Positions 1 through 7,095 of a stretch of DNA of 13,963 nucleotides are shown here, one piece after another. Location: positions 1-13,963 of the forward strand of contig JAKALZ010000013.1 of NCBI GenBank assembly GCA_021813065.1, read 5' to 3'. The DNA comes from a bacterium. GTDB taxonomy: Bacteria; Spirochaetota; Spirochaetia; Treponematales; Rectinemataceae. A program made the position numbers and the translations under genes. The number at the start of each line of letters is the position of its first letter. The first letter of the stretch is position 1. The notes beneath the pieces are model-generated. The model was not told where the DNA came from. It searched no databases and was given only the letters and a program-made list of their open reading frames with translations.

Positions 1-800
1 ATCTCAGCGTGCCCCAGACACTGCAACAGATGCTCGACGAAGGAACCTTCTTCTTTGATAAAGGAATCGTGTCCGGAGGATTCGGCCCCTTCAATGGCGG
101 ACCGGCGGGCGTATTCGGCGAAGCGATCTACATGTGGGATTCGTTCGGCACCGATTTCATCAACTGGGTAAATGGCAGACCGACACTCGTCGTCGATAAG
201 GCGAAGGGCGTGCAGGGCATGGAATTCTACAAGAAGCTCATGAAAATCTCCCCGAAGGGAGCCGAAACGTGGGCACACGTGGAGCGCCAAGCGGCATTCT
301 GCGCCGATCCGAAGGGCGTCTTCAGCATGTTCATTTGGCCAGCACAGATCGCGAGCTATGAGGACCCCGATAAGTCACTCGTCGCCGGCAAGATCGCCTA
401 CAGCGCCCCGCCAGCAGGTCCCGCAGGCAGATTCGCCATCCGCGGCGCGTGGGCGGTGAACATTCCCGTGGCCTCGAAGAACAGAGACGCGGCCGCTGAG
501 TTCGTATACTGGTGGGCCTCGAAAGATATCGCCTTGTGGCTCGTCGAGAAAAACACCGTACCGGCGCGCACCGACGCGCTCACCGACCCACGCTTCGCGA
601 AGTCCAAACCCTGGCTCGCCGCGATCGCGGACTCGATGAAGTACGCCGCCGCTCGTCCTCGCTTCAACGAGGTTGCGCAGGTGCAAGATATCGTGAAGAA
701 ATATTGGATCATGGGAATCACTGGACAGATGCCCTGCGACGAGGCTATGCAGAAGATCATGGATGAGACGAATAATGTCCTCAAGAACGCAAAATACTAA
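1..800 (+). CDS. ABC transporter sugar-binding protein, 3' part (5' truncated by window)
   Basis: This is the C-terminal ~265 residues of an extracellular solute-binding protein of the family-1 type, which captures a sugar or glycoside outside the membrane and hands it to the permeases. The reading frame is open from base 3, so the gene begins upstream and the GTG at 9 is only an internal codon. Visible family traits are the Gly/Pro/aromatic-rich hinge (residues such as GEAIYMWDSFGTDF), the GAWAVNIP segment, and the late 'AAAEFVYWWASKD...NTVPARTDALTDPRF' region typical of binding proteins that keep a C-terminal helical lobe. The signal peptide or lipobox would lie outside the window. The stop codon at 798-800 lies inside the start of the first permease gene, so the two are translationally linked. 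The sulfoquinovosidase downstream suggests a sulfoquinovosyl-glycoside ligand; this is inference from context only. Confidence 0.85.
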   Translation, partial: LSVPQTLQQMLDEGTFFFDKGIVSGGFGPFNGGPAGVFGEAIYMWDSFGTDFINWVNGRPTLVVDKAKGVQGMEFYKKLMKISPKGAETWAHVERQAAFCADPKGVFSMFIWPAQIASYEDPDKSLVAGKIAYSAPPAGPAGRFAIRGAWAVNIPVASKNRDAAAEFVYWWASKDIALWLVEKNTVPARTDALTDPRFAKSKPWLAAIADSMKYAAARPRFNEVAQVQDIVKKYWIMGITGQMPCDEAMQKIMDETNNVLKNAKY

Positions 801-1716
801 GAGCAGGGATGCATTACAAAATTCAAGAAAGGCGCGCGGGCGCGCGCCTTTCTTGTTTCTTGCGCCTGCGATCATCGTTGTTTTCGCCGTATTGATTTTT
901 CCGATCATTTTTTCTCTTTTTGTCTCCACCTACGATTGGCCGCTCTCGCAAGGCGCGGGCGCACGGAGTTTTGTAGGTTTTGGCAACTACATCGCGCTCA
1001 CCAAAGACCCCGAGTTCTGGAATAGCCTGAAACTCCAGCTTGGATTTATCTTCCTCGCTATTCCCATCGAGCTTGTGGTGGGATTCGCTGCCGCGCTGCT
1101 CCTCAATCGCGAATTTTTCGGTTCGCGGGTCGTACGGAGTCTGCTGCTGCTGCCTGTTTTTTTTCTGCCAATTCTTTCCGGTATGACCTGGCGTTTCATG
1201 CTGCAGCCAAGGTATGGCCCTCTCAACGCACTCATCGTGCGTTTGGGCGGACCGGAAATCTCCTGGCTTGGCAATCCTATATACGCGTACATCGCGATTA
1301 TCCTTCAGGATATTTGGCGCATGTGGCCCTTCATGTTCATGCTGCTGTACGCGGGTCTCACCGCGATTCCTCAGGAGCTTATGGAGGCCGCCGAGATAGA
1401 TGGCGCCGGTTTCTGGCGCAAATTGGGTTCTCTCACGATACCGCTCCTTACCCCGACCATTCTCACAGCGGTGCTGCTGCGCATCATCGACGCGCTTCGC
1501 GTCTTCAGCGAGGTCTATGTCATGACTGAAGGCGGCCCCGGTTCCGCGACGATGCTATTCTCGCTCTACACGCAGCGACAGGCTTTTGGGTATCAAAAAG
1601 TCGGCATGGCGAGCGCCATGGCGATTTTCCTTCTCATTATCTCGATCGTGTTCGCACTCACGCTGGTGCGCAAGAACATGTCCCTCGATGTGCTCGAGGA
1701 AAAGGCAGGCGCATGA
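763..1716 (+). CDS. ABC transporter permease, MalF/UgpA-type
   Basis: This is an inner-membrane subunit of a carbohydrate ABC importer. It is 317 residues, normal for the family. There is a basic N-terminal tail, a first membrane segment at about residues 29-55, several further hydrophobic segments, and the cytoplasmic EAA loop at about 208-229 (EAAEIDGAGFWRK then IPLLTP), which docks with the ATPase. The start is uncertain: ATG 763 (weak AGAAG upstream at 751-755) or in-frame ATG 775 (GGATGAG at 761-767). Both overlap the binding-protein gene. A perfect 14-bp hairpin lies within codons ~21-31. The gene overlaps the next permease by 4 nt (ATGA). No ATPase gene is seen nearby, so a shared MsiK-like ATPase encoded elsewhere is likely. 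Confidence 0.9.
   Translation: MRRIMSSRTQNTKSRDALQNSRKARGRAPFLFLAPAIIVVFAVLIFPIIFSLFVSTYDWPLSQGAGARSFVGFGNYIALTKDPEFWNSLKLQLGFIFLAIPIELVVGFAAALLLNREFFGSRVVRSLLLLPVFFLPILSGMTWRFMLQPRYGPLNALIVRLGGPEISWLGNPIYAYIAIILQDIWRMWPFMFMLLYAGLTAIPQELMEAAEIDGAGFWRKLGSLTIPLLTPTILTAVLLRIIDALRVFSEVYVMTEGGPGSATMLFSLYTQRQAFGYQKVGMASAMAIFLLIISIVFALTLVRKNMSLDVLEEKAGA
824..855 (+). terminator. Perfect 14-bp hairpin with T-rich flank (attenuator or mRNA-stabilising stem)
   Basis: The arms are 824-837 and 842-855 around the 4-nt loop GGGC, with no mismatch. The inner 7 bp are all G/C, the outer pairs are A-rich on the left and T-rich on the right, and a further TTTCTT follows. This is the make-up of an intrinsic terminator, although the T run is interrupted. 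It starts 24 nt after the binding-protein stop codon and lies inside the permease reading frame. By analogy with hairpins between malE and malF, it could protect the 3' end of the binding-protein message and lower read-through into the permeases. That role is inference. Confidence 0.55.
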
Positions 1717-2558
1717 TGGGCACACCGCGAAAACGGACGCGCAAAATTATTGTGAATAGTATTATCGCGATTGTAGCCTTTCTCGTGCTTGCGATCGAAC
1801 TCTATCCGATCGCGATTACAGTGCTGAACGGTTTCCGTCGCGATATCAATATTCTTTCGGGTCAACCCTTTCAGTTGAAACAACTCACGCTCCGAAGCTA
1901 CCAGCTCGTGCTGAAGAATGCCGGGTTCCAGCTCGGCATGAAAAATTCGATTATCATCGGCATTCTCTCAACGGGGATTTCCGTGCTGATCGGCGCGATG
2001 GCATCCTATGGGATCGCACGCTTCCACTTCAGGGGAAGGAATGGACTCGCGTACAGCTTCCTTGTGTTCCGCATGCTGCCGCAGATTTCGCTCGTCATTT
2101 CGCTCTACCTGATGTTCTCCGCGGTGGGCCTGCGCGATACGATCGGGGGCATCACTCTCGCGCACACGAGCTTCAATGTGCCCTACGTGATCTGGCTCCT
2201 CTTGCCCTTCTTCACCGCGGTGGACAAGGCCTACGAGGAGGCAGCGATGGTTGACGGCTGCACTCGTTCTGGTGTGTTTTTCAAGATATTTCTCCCAATC
2301 GTGGCGCCGGGGCTCGTGGTCGGGGCGGTGTTCGCGTTCTTGAATTCGTGGAACGAGTTTATGTACGCGCTTATCCTGACGGGAGTTAAGGCAAAGACCG
2401 CGCCCGTGGCGATCAATGGTCTCCTCGGTGGCGAAACCCTCACCTGGGGGCAGGCGTGCGCGGCGGGCACGATCATGTTGATTCCCGTGTTCATTTTCAC
2501 GCTCGGCATGCAGAAGTTCCTCATCAGAGGTATTACGGCAGGCGGCGTTAAGGGCTGA
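1713..2558 (+). CDS. ABC transporter permease, MalG/UgpE-type
   Basis: This is the second membrane subunit of the same importer, 281 residues, typical of MalG-like proteins. The N-terminus is basic (PRKRTRK), followed by a first membrane segment at about residues 11-35, a periplasmic loop, and several more membrane segments. The EAA loop is at about 175-200 (EEAAMVDGCTRSGVFFKIFLP then IVAPG). The start ATG at 1713 overlaps the stop of the upstream permease (ATGA), and GAGGA at 1696-1700 is a possible distal ribosome site. It pairs with the upstream permease to form the translocation channel. The next gene begins 5 nt after its stop, so transporter and glycosidase are one operon. The substrate cannot be read from this sequence alone. 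Confidence 0.92.
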   Translation: MMGTPRKRTRKIIVNSIIAIVAFLVLAIELYPIAITVLNGFRRDINILSGQPFQLKQLTLRSYQLVLKNAGFQLGMKNSIIIGILSTGISVLIGAMASYGIARFHFRGRNGLAYSFLVFRMLPQISLVISLYLMFSAVGLRDTIGGITLAHTSFNVPYVIWLLLPFFTAVDKAYEEAAMVDGCTRSGVFFKIFLPIVAPGLVVGAVFAFLNSWNEFMYALILTGVKAKTAPVAINGLLGGETLTWGQACAAGTIMLIPVFIFTLGMQKFLIRGITAGGVKG

Positions 2559-2563
2559 CACGT

Positions 2564-4627
2564 ATGGCGATCAATAATTTTACACTCACGCGTACCGCGG
2601 ATGGTTTTATTCTTAAGGCCGACGGGCGAGTGGCGCTCGCGCACTCCGAGAAGGAGCCGGCACTCTACATGGGGACAGGTGAGGCACGCATCGCGATGCA
2701 CCACGGCAACTTCGATATCGAGGATGAGCTTCGAGAGCTCTGTCCACTTTCCCGCGCCGAGATAGGCGCGGATGGTGTCTCGGTTCGGTTCTTTTCTGAT
2801 GGCGGGCGTTGGGGTGCCACAATGCGGGTCTCCATCGAACAAGGCCGGCTCGCGCTGCGATTCAGCGAAGAGAGCTTGGCGAGCACCGCCACGCATGGAG
2901 CCGATGAAGGACGCCGCGTCCGCATCCGCTTTCCCGCCGAATCGCGCGAGCATGTCTATGGCTGTGGCGAGCAGTTTTCGTACTTCGACCTGCGCGGCCG
3001 CAGGTTTCCGCTCTGGACGAGTGAGCAGGGCGTCGGACGCAACAAGTCGACGCGTGTCACCCATGAGGCTGATCTCAACGACCACGCGGGCGGCGATTAC
3101 TGGTGGACCTTCTTTCCTCAGCCCACCTTCGCTTCATCTGAAGGCTACTGGCTGCACGCGGATACGAGCGCCTACTCAGTCTTCGACTTTAGGCGCGCAC
3201 GCGCGCACGAGCTCTATTTCTGGGAATTGCCATCCGAGCTACTCATAGGCCAAGCTGAAACCATGCCGGCGCTCCTCGAAGATTTAAGCGCATATTTTGG
3301 TCGGCAGCCAGCGCTCCCAGAATGGACATACCGAGGCGTGATCCTCGGCATTCAGGGCGGTACCGAGGTTTGCGAGACGAAGCTACGCGCGGCGCAGACC
3401 GCGGGTGTCCCCGTCGCGGGCATTTGGGCGCAGGACTGGGAGGGCATCAATATCACGAGTTTCGGTCAGCGTCTCCGCTGGAATTGGGTTTGGAACGCCG
3501 ACCGCTACCCAGGGCTCGACCGCGCCGTCGCGCGGTGGAAATCCGAGGGCACGCGCTTTCTTGTCTACGCCAACTGCTATGTGGGGCGCGGATGGTCGCT
3601 CTGCGAAGAGGCCGCCGCGCGCGGCTACCTTGTAAAAAAACCCAGTGGCGAAGATTACTACGTCGATTTTGGCGAATTCTACGCGGGCATCATCGACCTC
3701 ACCAACCCGCAAGCCTTCGACTGGTTCGCTGGCGAACTCTCGAAAAACATCCTCGAGTTTGGCGCGAGCGGCTGGATGGCGGACTTCGGCGAATATCTTC
3801 CAACCGACGCGGTGCTCTATGATGGAACGCCCGCGCTTCTCGCGCACAATCTCTGGCCTGCGCTCTGGGCGCGCTGCAATGCCGAGGCGGTTAAAAAAGC
3901 TCATGCCGAAAAAGAAGCGCTCTTCTTCATGCGCGCGGGCTTTACAGGAAGCCAACGGTGGTGCCCCATGATGTGGGCAGGCGACCAGAACGTCGATTGG
4001 TCGAACGACGACGGTCTACCCAGCGCGGTTCGATCCGCGCTCGGGCTCGCGATGTGCGGGCACGGCCTCCACCACAGCGACATCGGTGGCTACACCACAC
4101 TCTACGGCATGCACCGAACAAAAGAACTCTTCATGCGATGGGCGGAGCACGCCGCGTTTAGCCCCCTCATGCGCACGCACGAAGGCAATCGCCCCAAGGA
4201 TAACTGGCAGTTCGACTCCGATGCGGAAACACTCGCGCATCTTGGTCGCATGGCGCGCGTCCACGCCACGCTTGCCGACTACCTGAGGGCCGCGGTGGCT
4301 GAGAATGCCGCGCGCGGAATGCCTGTCATGCGTCCGCTCTTTCTTGCCTATCCCGAAGATGAGCGCGCGTGGACCTGCGACGATGAGTATCTTCTCGGCC
4401 CTGATATGCTTGTGGCTCCTGTGATGACCGAGGGAGCTCATTCGAGGGTGGTGCGCTTCCCTCGCGGCGAGTGGCTCGATTTCTGGAGCGGGGCGCGGGC
4501 ATGGGCCGCGGAACTTCCTGGCGACCTCGAACTCGCCGCGCCGCTCGGAGCTCCGCCAGTGTTTATTCGCGCAGGCTCGCCGTGGAAAGCCACTTTTATC
4601 GCGGCGCGCGCGGCGGCCGATCGATAA
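2564..4627 (+). CDS. yihQ: GH31 sulfoquinovosidase (YihQ-type alpha-sulfoquinovosidase)
   Basis: This is a 687-residue GH31 retaining glycosidase with no signal peptide, so it is cytoplasmic. It has an N-terminal beta-sandwich (~1-235), a catalytic barrel (~250-590) and a C-terminal beta domain. The nucleophile is Asp407 in WMADFGEYLP and the acid/base is Asp474 in WAGDQNVDW. The family knowledge used is that E. coli YihQ has Asp405/Asp472, and that the sulfonate and neighbouring hydroxyls are read by Gln262, Gln288, Arg301, Trp304 and Tyr508. Here Gln264 (GIQGG), Gln290 (AQDW), Arg303 and Trp306 (QRLRW) and Tyr510 (HSDIGGY) all fall at exactly the same offsets (+2). This supports cleavage of alpha-sulfoquinovosyl glycosides (SQ-glycerol or sulfolipid) to sulfoquinovose rather than a generic alpha-glucosidase. 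It sits 5 nt after the permease genes, which would supply the imported substrate. The ribosome site is weak (AAGGG at 2550-2554), so coupling to the upstream stop is likely. Confidence 0.88.
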   Translation: MAINNFTLTRTADGFILKADGRVALAHSEKEPALYMGTGEARIAMHHGNFDIEDELRELCPLSRAEIGADGVSVRFFSDGGRWGATMRVSIEQGRLALRFSEESLASTATHGADEGRRVRIRFPAESREHVYGCGEQFSYFDLRGRRFPLWTSEQGVGRNKSTRVTHEADLNDHAGGDYWWTFFPQPTFASSEGYWLHADTSAYSVFDFRRARAHELYFWELPSELLIGQAETMPALLEDLSAYFGRQPALPEWTYRGVILGIQGGTEVCETKLRAAQTAGVPVAGIWAQDWEGINITSFGQRLRWNWVWNADRYPGLDRAVARWKSEGTRFLVYANCYVGRGWSLCEEAAARGYLVKKPSGEDYYVDFGEFYAGIIDLTNPQAFDWFAGELSKNILEFGASGWMADFGEYLPTDAVLYDGTPALLAHNLWPALWARCNAEAVKKAHAEKEALFFMRAGFTGSQRWCPMMWAGDQNVDWSNDDGLPSAVRSALGLAMCGHGLHHSDIGGYTTLYGMHRTKELFMRWAEHAAFSPLMRTHEGNRPKDNWQFDSDAETLAHLGRMARVHATLADYLRAAVAENAARGMPVMRPLFLAYPEDERAWTCDDEYLLGPDMLVAPVMTEGAHSRVVRFPRGEWLDFWSGARAWAAELPGDLELAAPLGAPPVFIRAGSPWKATFIAARAAADR

Positions 4628-4680
4628 TTCGGGCGTGTGCTGAAACGTGTGGTGGCGCTCGCTATAGGCGTCGCTGAGGG

Positions 4681-4709
4681 TTTACACACCGCGCGCAACC
4701 CGGCACAAT
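4681..4709 (+). promoter_or_regulatory. Candidate sigma70-type promoter for nagA (possibly leaderless)
   Basis: TTTACA at 4681-4686 (5 of 6 to consensus), a 17-bp spacer and CACAAT at 4704-4709 (4 of 6) lie in the 92-bp gap between the glycosidase and nagA. A start site about 7 nt after the -10 would fall within a few bases of the ATG at 4720, which has no Shine-Dalgarno. The rest of the gap (4628-4680) shows no clear hairpin terminator. Confidence 0.3.
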
Positions 4710-4719
4710 ATGCGCATCT

Positions 4720-5919
4720 ATGTCTCCAAGAAAAGACTCCTACACCTATATAATCGAAGGCGCCGACCTTCTGCTTCCCGACAAAACAATGCCGCGCGCG
4801 ACACTCGTCGTCAAAGATGGAAAGATTGAGGGAATCTTCAATCAGCGTGCGAGCGAATCTCTCAAGGATCTGCTCAATCGCGAACCACAGCTGTCGGCCG
4901 CGCCAGTACTGCATTTATCGGATGCCTACCTCGCTCCAGCTCTTGTAGAAACACATATTCACGGGTGCGGAGAGTGGGGCTTCGAGAGAATCAGCGGCGC
5001 CGCGGAACTCGAGGGCGCCGCGAAATTTCTCGAAGAGAAAGGTGTCGGCAGTTTTGTACCCACTATTCTCTGGGATGAGCCTGCCCTGACCAGGCTTGCC
5101 TCGGCGATCCTCGAAACGGATCTGCCACGCACCGCGCTTCCTGGCATCTATATTGAGGGGCCCTTCGTCAGTATGGCGAAGCGCGGCGGAATTCAGCCTT
5201 CCAATATTCTCGCGCCCAATACTGAACTTGCGCGTCATATCATCGAAGCCTCACGGGGCTTGCTCGTGGTCTGCACTGTCGCCCCCGAACTTATGGGCGC
5301 GGAATCGCTCTATGCCATATTCGAAAACGCGGGCGTGCTCGTGGCGCTCGGCCACTCGGATGCCACGCTCGACAGCATCAAACTACCTGGACACCCCTAC
5401 ACGATCACGCACCTCTTCAACGCGATGACAGGAGTCGATCATAAGGCTGGCGGCCTCGCGAATCTCGCTCTGACAGGCTCACCGAACTTCGTCGAGTTGA
5501 ATGGCGACGGCATTCATGTAAATGCGTCCAGCCTCAGCCTCGCGGCTCGCGTCATATCTCAAGATTCCTTGCTGCTTATCTCCGATGCTGTGGTCGGCGC
5601 GGGTAAACCCTACGGCGAATACCCCTATTATGAGCACCGAGTCGTGTCATCCGCGAGGGGAGTGCGCTACGCTGATACTGATGTCCTCATGGGGTCGAAT
5701 AGGATTGGCATCGATATTGTGCGCAATTTTGTCGTTCAGACAGGTGTTCCTCTCTGGCAAGCGGTGCGCGCCATGTCGCTCATCCCAAGGCGGGCTCTTG
5801 GTCAAGACGCTGAGTTTGGATCGATCGAGGTGGGAAAAGTCGCGGATATTTTTATCTGGGACAGGTCGCTCGAGGTAACCGCTCGTCCGGAGAGCCTTCT
5901 TGCGGGACGAAAGGATTAG
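4720..5919 (+). CDS. nagA: Divergent N-acetylglucosamine-6-phosphate deacetylase (NagA family)
   Basis: This amidohydrolase-superfamily enzyme would convert GlcNAc-6-phosphate to glucosamine-6-phosphate plus acetate in the cytoplasm. It is 399 residues, close to the usual ~380-400. NagA landmarks appear in order: THIHG (His79, His81), IEGPF (Glu146), TVAPE, GHSDA (His212), THLFNAM (His231), DGIHV (His266), the catalytic Asp289 in ISDA, and the late LMGSNRIGID and GSIEVGKVADI motifs. It is unusual in two substrate-binding spots: the usual GAH/GTH after EGPF is GGIQ (156-159), and the usual HHREPG after THLFNAM is DHKAGG, with Lys242 where an Arg binds phosphate. It may act on a modified amino-sugar phosphate. 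The start ATG lacks a ribosome site. The alr gene follows after 3 nt. Confidence 0.82.
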   Translation: MSPRKDSYTYIIEGADLLLPDKTMPRATLVVKDGKIEGIFNQRASESLKDLLNREPQLSAAPVLHLSDAYLAPALVETHIHGCGEWGFERISGAAELEGAAKFLEEKGVGSFVPTILWDEPALTRLASAILETDLPRTALPGIYIEGPFVSMAKRGGIQPSNILAPNTELARHIIEASRGLLVVCTVAPELMGAESLYAIFENAGVLVALGHSDATLDSIKLPGHPYTITHLFNAMTGVDHKAGGLANLALTGSPNFVELNGDGIHVNASSLSLAARVISQDSLLLISDAVVGAGKPYGEYPYYEHRVVSSARGVRYADTDVLMGSNRIGIDIVRNFVVQTGVPLWQAVRAMSLIPRRALGQDAEFGSIEVGKVADIFIWDRSLEVTARPESLLAGRKD

Positions 5920-5922
5920 CCA

Positions 5923-7095
5923 ATGGATCATCGCAGTACCACCGCGTGGATAAATCTTTCGGCGATTCGATCGAATTATCGAAAACTCAGCGCGCTGGCG
6001 GGAAAGAGCGCGGTTTGCCCAGTGATCAAGGCTGACGCGTATGGCCACGGCGCGCTCGCGGTGGCGCACGCGCTCGAGCGCGAGGGGGCTCCGTACTGCG
6101 CGGTCGCTCTCGCGAAGGAAGCCCTCGAGCTTAGAGAATCGGGCATTCAGATGCCCATTCTCGTGTTTGGCGCCCCCGACCGGTCCTGGTCGTCGATCGC
6201 GATTCGGCTTGGCTGTGCCCAGACTATCTACACGGAAGAACATGTGCGCATTCTCGCCTCGGCCGCGCGGAGCGTGGGCACGCGGGCAAAAGCTCACATC
6301 AAGGTCGACACAGGCATGAACCGCCAGGGCCTCTCCTTCGCGAAGGCAAAGGCCTTCGCGGGCATGCTTTCGGATTATCCTGAAATATATATTGAAGGCG
6401 TCTACTCGCACTTCGCGGATGCCGACAACTTAGATCCCAGCTTTACAAAACTGCAAACAGAGCGCTTCGAACTCGCGCTCGAGGCCTTCAGGGCGGCTGG
6501 AATTGAGCCAAAGATCCGTCATATCTCGAACAGCGCAGGTCTCCTTTTCCATCCGAATGCCCGCTACGATATGGTGCGTCCGGGGATTCTGCTCTACGGT
6601 TTGAGCCCCGCGCCAGGACTTAATCTTCCGGATGGTTTTGAACCCGCGATGACACTCATGACAAGCATCGTGCATGTCCGCGATGTGGCTGCCGGAGAGA
6701 GCATCAGCTATGGACGCACCTACACCGCGGCACGCCGCAGCAGGATCGGACTTTTGCCGATAGGATACGCCGACGGATATCCGCGCGCGCTCTCGAACAA
6801 GGCAAGCGTGATCGTTCGGGGAACGCGCGCACCCATCGTGGGACGTGTCTGCATGGATATGACCATGATCGACCTCACCGGCATTCCTGGCGCGCGCGCT
6901 GGCGACGAGGTGCTCCTGTTTGGTGGGCGTGAACTTCCGGTCTCCGAAATTTCCGATCTGCTCTGCACGATCGACTACGAGGTCGTCTGTATGCTCTCGA
7001 AACGCGTGCCACGCATCCACACCGACGAGGACGCATTCGACGGATCGCGGCAAGAACGCAAGAACTATGTTGATCGCGAGGGAAGCCCTCTATGA
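5923..7095 (+). CDS. alr: Alanine racemase
   Basis: This fold-type III PLP racemase interconverts L- and D-alanine for peptidoglycan. It is 390 residues, slightly longer than the usual ~360-380, with the extra residues forming a charged C-terminal tail. The PLP lysine is Lys36 in VIKADAYGHG. The second catalytic base is Tyr263 in ISYGRTY. Further family marks are VDTGMNRQG (~128-136), HISNSAG (~200-206), MVRPGILLYG and GYADGYPR, followed by VGRVCMDM. The ribosome site AAAGGA (5910-5915) sits at good distance from the ATG, 3 nt after the nagA stop. The gene ends in an ATGA overlap with dapF. Some relatives racemise Lys, Ser or Orn, and specificity cannot be told here. Confidence 0.93.
   Translation: MDHRSTTAWINLSAIRSNYRKLSALAGKSAVCPVIKADAYGHGALAVAHALEREGAPYCAVALAKEALELRESGIQMPILVFGAPDRSWSSIAIRLGCAQTIYTEEHVRILASAARSVGTRAKAHIKVDTGMNRQGLSFAKAKAFAGMLSDYPEIYIEGVYSHFADADNLDPSFTKLQTERFELALEAFRAAGIEPKIRHISNSAGLLFHPNARYDMVRPGILLYGLSPAPGLNLPDGFEPAMTLMTSIVHVRDVAAGESISYGRTYTAARRSRIGLLPIGYADGYPRALSNKASVIVRGTRAPIVGRVCMDMTMIDLTGIPGARAGDEVLLFGGRELPVSEISDLLCTIDYEVVCMLSKRVPRIHTDEDAFDGSRQERKNYVDREGSPL

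Noticed and set aside
2231..3085. Long open frame on the - strand (284 codons) across the permease/glycosidase junction
   Set aside because: It lies opposite two well-supported genes with full motif sets and has no recognisable domains; long antisense frames are expected at this GC content. The same holds for - strand frames at 375-929, 3383-3955, 5647-6411 and 6430-7053.
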